In this document: positions 50,219 to 59,707 of the stretch, in pieces
Layout of the letters: every line of letters starts with the position of its first letter
How positions within the stretch are numbered: the stretch's first letter is position 1
Source: Ewingella sp963519305
GTDB taxonomy: Bacteria; Pseudomonadota; Gammaproteobacteria; Enterobacterales; Enterobacteriaceae
Reading direction: 5' to 3'
DNA length: 64,000 bases
Assembly: GCA_963519305.1 (NCBI GenBank)
Contig: CAUQMS010000005.1
Span: forward strand, 62,001 to 126,000
Program-made: the position numbers and the translations under genes
The notes under the pieces: model-generated
Database searches by the model: none
Told to the model about the DNA's origin: nothing
Seen by the model: the letters and a program-made list of their open reading frames with translations, nothing else

Positions 50219-52144
50219 ATGACTATGCAGAATCAAAAAACCGAACAGGAAGTTTCCTCCTTTATCGCTCAATCCTGGCATCGTTGCGGGAAAATTATGC
50301 AGCGGGAAACATGGGGTATCCCTCACCAGGCTCAGGGGCTAACTTTTGAGTCCATCTGTCGTCGTAAAACCGCGCTGCTGACTATTGCTCAAGCCGCTCT
50401 GGAAGATGCCTGGGAGTTTATGGATAGCCGCGCCTGTGCGTTAATTATTCTCGATGAGTCAGCTTGCATCCTCAGCCGCTGTGGACACCCTGAAACCCTG
50501 GAGCAGCTAAAAACGTTGGGGTTTCGTGCCGGGAGTTATTGTGCGGAAAGCATTATTGGGAGTTGTGCCCTTTCGCTGGCGGCTATGCAGGGGCAGCCGA
50601 TAAAAACCCACGGCGAGCAACATTTTAAACAGGCGTTGTTTCCGTGGTCATTTTGCTCAACACCGGTGTTTGATAACAACGGGCGGCTTTTTGGATCGAT
50701 AGCATTGTGTTGCCGAACCACCGAGGCAACACCAGCAGACTTGTCGCTGACTCTCGCAATTGCCAGAGAAGTCGGGAACTCACTCTTAACCGACAGTTTG
50801 CTTGCCGAATCTAACCGCCATCTGAACCAGATGTACGGCCTGCTGGAAAGTATGGACGACGGGGTGATGGCGTGGAATGAACAAGGCGTTTTGCAATTTC
50901 TTAATGTGCAGGCAGCAAACATGCTTCATCTGGATAATCAGGTCAGCCAGGGGAAAAATATCAGTGAACTGCTTACACTCCCGGCTTTGCTGCGCCGGGC
51001 GATTAAACATGCCAAAGCGCTAAACCACGCTGAAGTGACATTTGAAAGCCAGCATCAGTTTATTGATGCGGTAATTACTCTGAAGCCCATCGTTGAAGAG
51101 CAGGGCAACAGTTTTATCTTGTTGCTCCACCCGGTTGAACAGATGCGTCAGTTAATGACCAGCCAACTGGGCAAAGTGAGCCACACCTTTGAGCAAATGT
51201 CGGCTGATGATCCTGAAACTCGCCGTTTAATTCACTTTGGTCGCCAGGCGGCGAGAGGGGGGTTCCCCGTGCTGCTGTGTGGGGAAGAGGGCGTGGGAAA
51301 AGAGCTGATTGCTCAGGCTATTCATAATGAAAGTGAGCGCGCTGGTGGCCCCTATATTGCCGTAAATTGCCAGTTATATGCAGACAGTGGTCTGGGGCTG
51401 GATTTTATGGGAAGTGCGCCAAATAGCGACGAAAATGGGCGATTAAGTCGGTTAGAACTGGCTAATGGCGGAACCCTTTTTCTTGAGAAAATTGAATATC
51501 TGGCACCAGAACTTCAGTCAACGTTATTGCAGGTGATCAAACAGGGTGTTCTGACGCGCCTTGATGCCCGTCGTCTTATTCCCGTCGATGTGAAAGTCAT
51601 CGCCACCACGACGGTTGAACTTGGGAATCTGGTGGAACAGAACCGTTTTAGCCGCCAACTTTATTACGCATTACACTCCTTTGAGATTGTTATTCCCCCT
51701 CTGCGTGAGCGAGCGAACAGCATTCCATCGTTAGTACACAATCGGCTACACAGCCTGGAGCGGCGTTTTTCTTCTCGCCTGAAAGTCGATGACGATGCTC
51801 TGGCGCAACTGGTGGCATATTCCTGGCCGGGTAATGATTTTGAGCTAAACAGCGTGATTGAAAATATTGCCATCAGCAGTGAGCATGGCCGCATTCGCCT
51901 GAGCAATCTTCCTGCCCACTTGTATAGCGAACGCCCTGGCGACAGAAGTAATTCCTCATTGCTGCCTGCCAGTCTGACATTCTCCGCCATCGAGAAAGAG
52001 GCCATTATTCATGCGGCCAGAGTCACCAGTGGCCGAGTGCAGGAGATGTCTCATTTGCTTAATATTGGCCGCACGACTTTGTGGCGTAAAATGAAGCAAT
52101 ACGATATTGATGCCAGTCAGTTTAAGCGTAAACATCTGGACTAA
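50219..52144 (+). CDS. dhaR: DhaR, AAA+ activator of the glycerol regulon
   Basis: A 641-residue activator, the known DhaR length, from ATG 50219. Amino-terminal GAF-like sensor (about 1-190), PAS-like region (about 195-310), AAA+ domain (about 320-550) and a Fis-type HTH end (VQEMSHLLNIGRTTLWRKMKQYDI). Walker A is GEEGVGKE near 360. The GAFTGA loop that contacts sigma54 is replaced by DFMGSAPNSDENG, as expected for DhaR, which does not use sigma54. Its gene and orfX overlap tail to tail by 23 bp. Confidence 0.93.
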   Translation: MTMQNQKTEQEVSSFIAQSWHRCGKIMQRETWGIPHQAQGLTFESICRRKTALLTIAQAALEDAWEFMDSRACALIILDESACILSRCGHPETLEQLKTLGFRAGSYCAESIIGSCALSLAAMQGQPIKTHGEQHFKQALFPWSFCSTPVFDNNGRLFGSIALCCRTTEATPADLSLTLAIAREVGNSLLTDSLLAESNRHLNQMYGLLESMDDGVMAWNEQGVLQFLNVQAANMLHLDNQVSQGKNISELLTLPALLRRAIKHAKALNHAEVTFESQHQFIDAVITLKPIVEEQGNSFILLLHPVEQMRQLMTSQLGKVSHTFEQMSADDPETRRLIHFGRQAARGGFPVLLCGEEGVGKELIAQAIHNESERAGGPYIAVNCQLYADSGLGLDFMGSAPNSDENGRLSRLELANGGTLFLEKIEYLAPELQSTLLQVIKQGVLTRLDARRLIPVDVKVIATTTVELGNLVEQNRFSRQLYYALHSFEIVIPPLRERANSIPSLVHNRLHSLERRFSSRLKVDDDALAQLVAYSWPGNDFELNSVIENIAISSEHGRIRLSNLPAHLYSERPGDRSNSSLLPASLTFSAIEKEAIIHAARVTSGRVQEMSHLLNIGRTTLWRKMKQYDIDASQFKRKHLD

Positions 52145-52670
52145 ATTGCGGTTCTGGATGGCACTCTTCCAGGCGAGCCATAGAAAACAGCGCATCAGAC
52201 AGCCGATTAATGTAACCCTTCAGTGCATCACGCAATGGGATGTCGCGATCCATGGCCACCAGGATGCGCTCGAGCTGGCGAGCTAACGTACGGGCGACAT
52301 GCAATTGTGCTGAAGCCATGTTTTTCCCAGGAATCACAAACGCTTTCAATGGGCCGGTTATCGTCATGTTCTGGTCAATCAGCTGTTCCAGCTCGCTAAT
52401 ATCTTCAGCTTCAATGACACGAGTTAACCGAGCTGCGCCTTTGGCATCGCTGGCCAGTTCTGCTCCGACAATAAACAAGTCTTCCTGAATCTTATGCAGA
52501 GACTGGCGCAACGGCGTGATTTTGCTGGCGGCATAACAGACGCCAAGTTGAGAAATTAGCGCATCAACGGTGCCGTAAGCTTCCACCCGGATATCGTCTT
52601 TATTGATTCGGCTACCACCAAACAGGGCGGTGGTTCCCTTGTCTCCGGTACGGGTATAAATGTGATACAT
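52122..52670 (-). CDS. PduO-type cob(I)alamin adenosyltransferase
   Basis: A 182-residue ATP:cob(I)alamin adenosyltransferase. It starts YHIYTRTGDKGTTALFGGSRINKDDIRVEAYGTVDALIS, the PduO family ATP-binding signature, with VARTLARQLERILVAM near residue 130. It makes the adenosylcobalamin needed by glycerol dehydratase and corresponds to orfX of the Klebsiella and Citrobacter dha clusters. It follows the reactivase small subunit gene by 2 bp on the minus strand and overlaps the dhaR tail. Confidence 0.92.
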   Translation of the reverse strand: MYHIYTRTGDKGTTALFGGSRINKDDIRVEAYGTVDALISQLGVCYAASKITPLRQSLHKIQEDLFIVGAELASDAKGAARLTRVIEAEDISELEQLIDQNMTITGPLKAFVIPGKNMASAQLHVARTLARQLERILVAMDRDIPLRDALKGYINRLSDALFSMARLEECHPEPQFSPDVYA

Positions 52671-52672
52671 CG

Positions 52673-53038
52673 TTAAGTTGCCTCACTAAAAGGGATCACT
52701 TTGACCAGTTGCCCGGCATTCGCGCCAATGTTGCGCAGCTTACGCAAACTGCTCTCAGGCGGGCAGCTCCGCAGCGCCTGGTCGATGGGCAATTGGGCAT
52801 GAGTTAACACTGTTTCACCCAAGGCACTGACCCCCAACCCCACACGTAATGCGGAGCTACGCGCTGCGCGCTGACCGAGCTGGAGTGCGCTTTCCCCGGT
52901 GTTTTGCAACGTGGTCTGGCAAGGTATACCTTGTTCTTCCAGCCCCATACAAATCTGAAAAATAATGCCATTGCTGATTATCTTTTCATCGTAAAACAGA
53001 TGCACGGCAGGCGGTTTAGGAATGCCAGGATTCTGCAT
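52673..53038 (-). CDS. Glycerol dehydratase reactivase small subunit (OrfW/DhaG type)
   Basis: A 121-residue protein like DdrB/PduH/OrfW. Markers are PAVHLFYDEKIISNGIIFQICMGLEEQGIPC and LGVGVSALG-like VGLGVSALGETVLTHAQLP. With the large reactivase subunit it swaps damaged cobalamin out of the dehydratase. It lies between dhaT and the adenosyltransferase on the minus strand, in the Klebsiella order. Confidence 0.9.
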   Translation of the reverse strand: MQNPGIPKPPAVHLFYDEKIISNGIIFQICMGLEEQGIPCQTTLQNTGESALQLGQRAARSSALRVGLGVSALGETVLTHAQLPIDQALRSCPPESSLRKLRNIGANAGQLVKVIPFSEAT

Positions 53039-53107
53039 GAAGTTGGCTCCATGACGAGTGAATATAAGGAGTTAAAAAATGGGCCGAACAGGCGGCCCAT
53101 TGAATCA

Positions 53108-54271
53108 TCAGAACGCCTGACGGAAGATTTCAACAATGTCTTTTTCATTACCTTTTCGCGGGTTAGAGAAAGCATTTCCGTCTTTCAATGCCATTTCAGC
53201 CATGTATGGGAAGTCAGATTCTTTAACGCCTAAATCGCACAGGTGCTGCGGAATACCCACATCTGCAGAAAGACGTGCAATCGCGTTGATGGCGAGTTCA
53301 GCCGCATCCATTGTTGATAAACCCGTGGTGTTCTCACCCATAAATTGTGCGATGTCGGCGAATTTTTCTGGATTGGCAATCAAGTTATATCGTGCGACGT
53401 GAGGCAGTAAAACCGCATTTGCCACACCGTGCGGCATATCGTAAAGGCCGCCTAACTGGTGAGCCATGGCGTGAACATAACCGAGATTCGCGTTATTGAA
53501 TGCCATGCCAGCCAGTAGGGAAGCGCAGGCCATATTTTCGCGCGCAACCAGATTTGTGCCTAAGGCCACAGCTTGACGCAGGTTGGTCGCAATCAGTTTA
53601 ATCGCCTGAATAGCGGAGGCGTCGGTAACCGGGTTGGCATCTTTTGAGATATAAGCTTCTACTGCGTGGGTTAACGCATCCATACCTGTTGCCGCGGTAA
53701 GACCTGCTGGCTTGCCAACCATCAATAGTGGGTCGTTAATCGAAACCGAAGGCAGGTTACGCCAGCTCACAATCACAAACTTCACTTTGGTTTTGGTGTT
53801 GGTCAACACACAATGGCGAGTCACTTCACTGGCTGTACCGGCGGTGGTATTCACGGCAATAATCGGTGGCAATGGATTCTCCAGCGTTTCAATACCTGCG
53901 TAGCTGTAGAGATCTCCCGGATGCGTCGCAGCAATGCCAATCCCTTTACCGCAGTCATGAGGACTACCGCCACCAACGGTAACAATCACGTCGCATTGCT
54001 CTTTCTGGAAAACAGCGAGTCCATCGCGAACGTTAGTATCTTTCGGATTGGGTTCTACGCCATCAAAAATAACCACGTTGATGCCAGATTCGCGCAGATA
54101 TTTTACGGTTTGATCCACTGCACCATCTTTAATTGCACGTAAACCTTTATCCGTCACCAGGAGTGCTTTTTTACCCCCTAATAATTCGCAGCGTTTCCCT
54201 ACGACAGAGACTGAATTAGGGCCGAAAAAGTTCACATTTGGAACCAGGTAATCATATATGCGATTGCTCAT
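53108..54271 (-). CDS. dhaT: 1,3-propanediol dehydrogenase DhaT
   Basis: A 387-residue iron-type alcohol dehydrogenase, exactly the usual DhaT length. It has the NAD motif DVIVTVGGGSPHDCGKGIG near 95 and the iron ligands in GMDALTHAVEAYIS and YVHAMAHQLGGLYDMPHGVANAVLLPHV. It reduces 3-hydroxypropionaldehyde to 1,3-propanediol, re-oxidising NADH. Second in the minus-strand operon, after orfY. Its promoter lies in the divergent gap with dhaB. Confidence 0.95.
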   Translation of the reverse strand: MSNRIYDYLVPNVNFFGPNSVSVVGKRCELLGGKKALLVTDKGLRAIKDGAVDQTVKYLRESGINVVIFDGVEPNPKDTNVRDGLAVFQKEQCDVIVTVGGGSPHDCGKGIGIAATHPGDLYSYAGIETLENPLPPIIAVNTTAGTASEVTRHCVLTNTKTKVKFVIVSWRNLPSVSINDPLLMVGKPAGLTAATGMDALTHAVEAYISKDANPVTDASAIQAIKLIATNLRQAVALGTNLVARENMACASLLAGMAFNNANLGYVHAMAHQLGGLYDMPHGVANAVLLPHVARYNLIANPEKFADIAQFMGENTTGLSTMDAAELAINAIARLSADVGIPQHLCDLGVKESDFPYMAEMALKDGNAFSNPRKGNEKDIVEIFRQAF

Positions 54272-54304
54272 AATAAACCTTCATAAATTGCTGAGGAAAT
54301 AATA

Positions 54305-54733
54305 TTAATTTTGAGAGAAACAATTAAGCGCGACAACTGCTAATTGAATATCTTGCTCTACGGTGCCGCCGCTGACACCAACAGCACCAATAACTTGACC
54401 ATTTTCAATAATAGGGAAACCGCCACCGAAAATAACAATGCGCTGTTGGTTAGAAAGTTGTAAACCGTAAAGAGATTGCCCCGGTTGGACATCATGAGTG
54501 ATTTCATGAGTAGGTTTTTTCAGGCAGCACGCTGTCCAGGCTTTGTTTAGCGCAATCTCGTAACTGGTGATAAAAGCTTGATCCATCCGCTGTACCAGTA
54601 GGGTGTTTGCACCACCATCCACCACGGAGAACACGACTGGCACGTGCATTTCCAATGCGGATTGCTCTACAGCTTCAGCCATTTTTTTCGCGATAGCGAG
54701 GCTGACATTGCCAGCGGTATGACTTTTTTTCAT
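54305..54733 (-). CDS. HbpS/GlcG-family protein (OrfY)
   Basis: A 142-residue protein of the GlcG/HbpS-like (DUF336) family: SLAIAKKMAEAVEQSALEMHVPVVFSVVDGGANTLLVQRMDQAF, then FGGGFPIIENGQVIGAVGVSGGTVEQD. Homologues (OrfY/PduO C-terminal type) accompany B12-dependent diol and glycerol dehydratases and bind haem or cobalamin. It is the first gene of the orfY-dhaT-orfW-orfX operon, divergent from dhaB. Confidence 0.85.
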   Translation of the reverse strand: MKKSHTAGNVSLAIAKKMAEAVEQSALEMHVPVVFSVVDGGANTLLVQRMDQAFITSYEIALNKAWTACCLKKPTHEITHDVQPGQSLYGLQLSNQQRIVIFGGGFPIIENGQVIGAVGVSGGTVEQDIQLAVVALNCFSQN

Positions 54734-55134
54734 GTGATCTCCTGATAATAGTATTCTAACGGCCTTACCAGGGCCGGATGGATTAATTAAATAGGTTGTC
54801 GATAAATTATTGTGAAGGTTATTTATATTCTCGCCTTACATTTTCATTCTATTTTTACTCAATTGGACATGAAGTCAATAGTGCCAAAAATAGTGAAAAT
54901 TAATTCTGTGGTTATATTTTTGGTTGTTTTCTGGAATAAGTAAGGATTAGGGTCACATTTCTTTGAAAAGTTAATTCTTGCTGTTTCGTTATGAAACCTG
55001 GCAATAAAAATACGTGCCATAATGAAACGTAATTAATTTTGTTTTTATATCACGTTATTCATCTTAAATTTTCGGCAATTACCGCCGGGGGCATTAGCCC
55101 TGGGTGTCACACTTATCCTTTGAGCCAAAATATG
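54734..55134. promoter_or_regulatory. Divergent orfY/dhaT - dhaB control region
   Basis: A 400-bp AT-rich gap between the two divergent glycerol-dehydratase-related operons. It contains the third pair of candidate DhaR boxes (54983-55028) about 110-150 bp before dhaB1. No other gene is seen. Confidence 0.7.
54983..55028. promoter_or_regulatory. Candidate DhaR box pair before dhaB
   Basis: GTTTCGTTATGAAAC (54983-54997) and GTGCCATAATGAAAC (55014-55028) match the shared motif (one mismatch each) and are 31 bp apart, the same spacing as the pairs at dhaK and dhaD. Confidence 0.65.
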
Positions 55135-56802
55135 ATGAAAAGATCAAAACGATTTGAGGTTCTCGCCCAACGCCCCGTGAATCAGGATGGCCTGATCGGC
55201 GAATGGCCAGAAGAAGGCTTGATTGCAATGGGAAGCCCGTGGGACCCATGCTCTTCCATTAAAGTAGTCGACGGATTGATTGTAGAGCTGGACAGTAAGC
55301 AGCGCGCCGAGTTTGACATGATCGACCGCTTTATCGCCGATTACGCCATCAACATTGCCGAAACTGAACGAGCCATGGCGCTGGATTCGCTGGATATTGC
55401 GCGCATGCTGGTGGACATCCACGTGAGTCGTGCCGAGATTATTAAAGTCACCACAGCTATTACCCCAGCTAAAGCAGTCGAAGTAATGACTCATATGAAC
55501 GTGGTCGAGATGATGATGGCGTTGCAGAAAATGCGCGCCAGACGCACCCCGTCTAACCAATGCCATGTTACCAATCTCAAAGATAATCCGGTCCAGATTG
55601 CCGCAGATGCAGCAGAAGCGGGGATCCGTGGTTTTTCAGAACAGGAAACCACGGTGGGTATTGCCCGTTACGCGCCATTTAATGCCCTGGCGTTGCTGGT
55701 CGGTTCCCAATGTGGACGCCCTGGCGTGCTCACCCAGTGTTCTGTGGAAGAGGCTACGGAGCTGGAGTTGGGTATGCGTGGCTTGACCAGCTACGCAGAA
55801 ACAGTATCGGTGTACGGAACAGAACCGGTATTTACCGATGGAGATGATACCCCATGGTCCAAAGCGTTTCTTGCCTCCGCTTATGCTTCCCGCGGATTGA
55901 AAATGCGTTATACGTCGGGCACTGGCTCTGAAGCATTGATGGGATACGCAGAAAGTAAATCGATGCTGTATCTAGAATCTCGCTGCATTTTTATCACTAA
56001 AGGTGCAGGAGTTCAGGGGCTGCAAAATGGTGCCGTGAGCTGCATTGGTATGACGGGAGCGGTGCCTTCGGGGATCCGCGCTGTATTAGCCGAAAACCTG
56101 ATTGCCTCGATGCTGGATCTGGAAGTGGCTTCGGGCAATGATCAAACCTTCTCCCATTCGGATATTCGCCGAACCGCCCGTACGCTGATGCAGATGTTGC
56201 CGGGTACTGACTTTATTTTCTCCGGTTACAGTGCTGTGCCGAACTACGACAACATGTTCGCGGGCTCGAACTTTGATGCGGAAGACTTCGACGATTACAA
56301 CATCCTACAGCGCGATTTGATGGTAGATGGCGGGCTGCGTCCCGTGACCGAAGAAGAGACCATCGCCATTCGCCAAAAAGCGGCCCAAGCTATCCAGGCA
56401 GTATTCCGCGAGTTGGGATTACCGGTAATTACGGATGAAGAAGTCACCGCAGCAACCTATGCCCACGGCAGCAAAGATATGCCACCGCGTAATGTGGTGG
56501 AGGATCTGAGTGCGGTTGAAGAAATGATGAAGCGCAATATTACCGGGCTGGACATTGTGAAAGCGCTGAGTTGCAGCGGTTTTGAAGACATTGCCAGCAA
56601 CATTCTCAATATGCTGCGCCAGCGTGTCACCGGGGACTACCTGCAAACCTCTGCCATCCTTGACCACCAGTTTGACGTGGTGAGTGCCATCAACGACATC
56701 AACGATTACCAAGGGCCGGGCACCGGCTATCGCATCTCACCAGAGCGTTGGGAAGAGATTAAAAATATCGCCACTGTCATCCAACCAAACACCATTGAAT
56801 AA
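55135..56802 (+). CDS. dhaB1: Glycerol dehydratase large subunit (B12-dependent)
   Basis: A 555-residue alpha subunit, the same length as in Klebsiella, from the second ATG (MKRSKRFEVLAQRPVNQDGLIGEW). Highly conserved blocks include ISRARMLVDIHV-like IARMLVDIHVSRAEI, KMRARRTPSNQCHVTNLKDNPVQ, YTSGTGSEALMGYAESKSM and TKGAGVQGLQNGAVSCIGM. It binds adenosylcobalamin and dehydrates glycerol to 3-hydroxypropionaldehyde. First gene of dhaB1-B2-B3-reactivase-glpF, behind two candidate DhaR boxes. Confidence 0.97.
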   Translation: MKRSKRFEVLAQRPVNQDGLIGEWPEEGLIAMGSPWDPCSSIKVVDGLIVELDSKQRAEFDMIDRFIADYAINIAETERAMALDSLDIARMLVDIHVSRAEIIKVTTAITPAKAVEVMTHMNVVEMMMALQKMRARRTPSNQCHVTNLKDNPVQIAADAAEAGIRGFSEQETTVGIARYAPFNALALLVGSQCGRPGVLTQCSVEEATELELGMRGLTSYAETVSVYGTEPVFTDGDDTPWSKAFLASAYASRGLKMRYTSGTGSEALMGYAESKSMLYLESRCIFITKGAGVQGLQNGAVSCIGMTGAVPSGIRAVLAENLIASMLDLEVASGNDQTFSHSDIRRTARTLMQMLPGTDFIFSGYSAVPNYDNMFAGSNFDAEDFDDYNILQRDLMVDGGLRPVTEEETIAIRQKAAQAIQAVFRELGLPVITDEEVTAATYAHGSKDMPPRNVVEDLSAVEEMMKRNITGLDIVKALSCSGFEDIASNILNMLRQRVTGDYLQTSAILDHQFDVVSAINDINDYQGPGTGYRISPERWEEIKNIATVIQPNTIE

Positions 56803-56815
56803 AGGAAGACCGACA

Positions 56816-57406
56816 ATGGAAAATAACGTCAAGAAAGCGCCGGTGTTCACTCTGAATCTGGTGGAAGGAGAGGTTGCAACTACAGGCGAGCGTGTGGATG
56901 AAGTGGTCATTGCGGTGGGGCCTGCATTTGATAAGCACCAACATAAGACGCTTATCGACATGCCTCACGAAGCGATTATTAAAGAGCTGGTGGCGGGTGT
57001 GGAAGAAGAGGGGCTTCATGCTCGAGTGGTGCGTGTTCTGCGCACATCGGATGTTTCGTTTATGTCCTGGGATGCCGCAAACTTAAGTGGTTCCGGTATT
57101 GGGATTGGGATCCAGTCTAAGGGGACGACGGTCATCCATCAGCGCGATTTACTGCCATTGAGTAACCTCGAACTGTTTTCACAAGCCCCGTTACTGACGC
57201 TCGCCACTTACCGCCAGATTGGTAAAAACGCGGCCCGCTACGCGAAACGGGAATCTCCGTCACCCGTACCGGTGGTTAACGACCAGATGGTACGCCCTAA
57301 ATTTATGGCTAAAGCGGCATTGTTCCATATCAAAGAGACCAAACATGTGGTGCCGAATGCGAAGCCTGTCACTCTGCACATCGAAATTTCCCGGGAGGAA
57401 CAATGA
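56816..57406 (+). CDS. dhaB2: Glycerol dehydratase medium subunit
   Basis: A 196-residue beta subunit (Klebsiella 194). The ATG at 56816 follows AAGGAAG; longer in-frame starts lie inside dhaB1. Core: DEVVIAVGPAFDKHQHKTLIDMPH, ARVVRVLRTSDVSFMSWDAANLSGSGIGIGIQSKGTTVIHQRDLLPL. It shares the cobalamin site with the large subunit. Its stop overlaps the dhaB3 start by 4 bp. Confidence 0.96.
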   Translation: MENNVKKAPVFTLNLVEGEVATTGERVDEVVIAVGPAFDKHQHKTLIDMPHEAIIKELVAGVEEEGLHARVVRVLRTSDVSFMSWDAANLSGSGIGIGIQSKGTTVIHQRDLLPLSNLELFSQAPLLTLATYRQIGKNAARYAKRESPSPVPVVNDQMVRPKFMAKAALFHIKETKHVVPNAKPVTLHIEISREEQ

Positions 57407-57828
57407 ACAATAAACCAATGACCGTTGAGGATTACCCCCTTGCTACGCGCTGCCCTGAACGTATTCAAACGCCGACGGGAAAGCCATTAACGGATATCAC
57501 CCTGGAAAATGTGCTCGCCGGAAAAATTGGCCCGCAGGATGTGCGTATCTCCCGACAGACCCTTGAATATCAGGCACAAATTGCCGAACAAATGCATCGC
57601 CATGCTATTGCGCGCAATTTGCGTCGGGCGGGGGAGCTGATCGCGATCCCTGATGCCCGAATTCTGGAAATCTACAATGCTTTGCGTCCTTTCCGTTCAA
57701 CGGTCGCAGAGTTGCTGGCGATTGCGGACGAGCTGGAAACGCGCTACCAGGCAACAGTAAATGCGACTTTTATCCGCGAAGCCGCAGAGGTTTACCAGCA
57801 ACGCGACAAGCTGCGTAAAGCAGGCTAA
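57403..57828 (+). CDS. dhaB3: Glycerol dehydratase small subunit
   Basis: A 141-residue gamma subunit. Family sequence YPLATRCPERIQTPTGKPLTDITLENVLAGKIGPQDVRISRQTLEYQAQIAE and RAGELIAIPDARILEIYNALRPFRS is intact. It completes the alpha2-beta2-gamma2 dehydratase. It overlaps dhaB2 by 4 bp and precedes the reactivase by 13 bp. Confidence 0.96.
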   Translation: MNNKPMTVEDYPLATRCPERIQTPTGKPLTDITLENVLAGKIGPQDVRISRQTLEYQAQIAEQMHRHAIARNLRRAGELIAIPDARILEIYNALRPFRSTVAELLAIADELETRYQATVNATFIREAAEVYQQRDKLRKAG

Positions 57829-57841
57829 GGGTAAAACGTTT

Positions 57842-59662
57842 ATGGCATTAATAGCGGGGATTGATATTGGCAACGCCACTACTGAGGTGGCGTTGGCCGA
57901 GTCCGGCGAACATGGCTCCCGATTTTTGACCAGCGGGATTGTCTCAACCACCGGAACAAAAGGTACCAGGGAAAACATTCCAGGGGTGATAGCTGCACTG
58001 GAACATGCACTGGAAAAAGCCGGGCGCGCTCAAAATGAGGTGGCGTTAATCCGCCTCAATGAAGCGGCACCGGTTATCGGTGATGTGGCGATGGAAACCA
58101 TCACTGAAACCATCATCACCGAGTCCACTATGATTGGTCACAACCCCCAAACGCCAGGCGGTGAGGGGATTGGTGTGGGGACGACCATTGCACTGGAAAA
58201 GCTGGTTGATGTCGATTGCCCTGAGTATGACAAAGGCTGGATCCCGCTTATCAACAGCCGGGTGGATTTCCTGGATGTTGCTTGGCAACTGAATGCGGCT
58301 CTGGAGCGAGGGATTAATATTGTCGCGGTGATCCTGCAACAAGACGATGGCGTGCTAGTCCATAACCGCTTATCGCGGACATTACCTATTGTTGATGAGG
58401 TAACGTTGCTTGAGCAGGTGCCTGAAGGGGTGCAGGCGGCGGTAGAAGTGGCTGCGACGGGGCAGGTTATCTCTGTGCTTTCAAATCCCTATGGTATTGC
58501 GACTTTTTTCAATCTTAGCCCGCAAGAAACCCAGATGATTGTCCCGGTTGCCAGGGCATTGATTGGTAACCGTTCCGCTGTGGTACTGAAAACGCCAAAA
58601 GGTGATGTGAAATCACGGGTTATTCCAGCGGGGAACCTCTTTATCCGCGGGGAGAAACGCAACGCGCAAGCGGATGTGACTAGTGGCGCAGAGATCATCA
58701 TGCAAGCGGTAAACGGTTGTGCGCCAATTCTGGATATAAAAGGTGAGTCCGGAACCCACGCGGGAGGCATGCTTGAACGCGTTCGTCAGGTGATGGCTTC
58801 TTTGAGTGGACACGGTGCTGATGAGATTTTCATTCAGGACTTGCTGGCAGTGGACACGTTTATTCCCCGTAAGGTTCAGGGGGGGATCGCCGGTGAGTTT
58901 TCAATGGAAAATGCCGTTGGGATCGCCGCGATGGTGAAATCAGACCGCCTGCAAATGGAAGTCATTGCCCGCGAATTGAGCCTGAAACTGAATACCCATG
59001 TGGAAGTGGGGGGAGTAGAAGCCAATATGGCGATTGCCGGTGCGCTGACTACGCCTGGCAGCGCTGCACCTTTGGCGATCCTCGACCTTGGTGCGGGCTC
59101 AACCGATGCGGCGACCATCAATGGTTCCCGACAGGTGAAATCAGTCCACCTTGCCGGGGCTGGCAATATGGTGAGTTTGCTGATTAAAACCGAACTGGGA
59201 TTGAGTGATTTATACCTCGCAGAAGAGATCAAAAAATATCCGCTCGCCAAAGTGGAAAGTCTGTTCAGTATTCGTCACGAAAATGGTGCGGTGGAGTTCT
59301 TCCGCGAACCGTTGAGTCCGTCGGTTTTTGCCAAAGTAGTTTACATCAAAGCAGGCACCTTGGTGCCTATTGAAAACCATACCTCACTGGAAAAAATCCG
59401 GCTGGTGCGCCGCCAGGCAAAACAGAAAGTCTTTGTCACCAACTGCCTTCGTGCATTACGTCAGGTCTCGCCAGGAGGCTCCATTCGCGATATTGATTTT
59501 GTGGTATTGGTGGGCGGTTCCTCGCTGGATTTTGAAATTCCGCAGCTTATTACGGAAGCCCTTTCCCATTACGGCGTTGTTGCCGGGCAGGGCAATATTC
59601 GTGGCACAGAAGGACCGCGTAATGCGGTAGCTACTGGACTGGTACTTCCGCTGGAAGCCTGA
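57842..59662 (+). CDS. dhaF: Glycerol dehydratase reactivase large subunit (DdrA/DhaF type)
   Basis: A 606-residue hsp70-actin-like ATPase. The start MALIAGIDIGNATTEVALA (phosphate-1 loop) follows AAGGGT. Other markers are GVGTTIALEKLVDVDCPEYDKGW, AILDLGAGSTDAATINGSRQ (phosphate-2) near 415, and VVLVGGSSLDFEIPQLITEAL near 560 (adenosine motif). With OrfW it exchanges inactivated cobalamin and restores the dehydratase. Confidence 0.95.
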   Translation: MALIAGIDIGNATTEVALAESGEHGSRFLTSGIVSTTGTKGTRENIPGVIAALEHALEKAGRAQNEVALIRLNEAAPVIGDVAMETITETIITESTMIGHNPQTPGGEGIGVGTTIALEKLVDVDCPEYDKGWIPLINSRVDFLDVAWQLNAALERGINIVAVILQQDDGVLVHNRLSRTLPIVDEVTLLEQVPEGVQAAVEVAATGQVISVLSNPYGIATFFNLSPQETQMIVPVARALIGNRSAVVLKTPKGDVKSRVIPAGNLFIRGEKRNAQADVTSGAEIIMQAVNGCAPILDIKGESGTHAGGMLERVRQVMASLSGHGADEIFIQDLLAVDTFIPRKVQGGIAGEFSMENAVGIAAMVKSDRLQMEVIARELSLKLNTHVEVGGVEANMAIAGALTTPGSAAPLAILDLGAGSTDAATINGSRQVKSVHLAGAGNMVSLLIKTELGLSDLYLAEEIKKYPLAKVESLFSIRHENGAVEFFREPLSPSVFAKVVYIKAGTLVPIENHTSLEKIRLVRRQAKQKVFVTNCLRALRQVSPGGSIRDIDFVVLVGGSSLDFEIPQLITEALSHYGVVAGQGNIRGTEGPRNAVATGLVLPLEA

Positions 59663-59707
59663 GGCCACAATTTTAATCTTCCTTTGTATCTACAGCAGGA
59701 TCCAATC

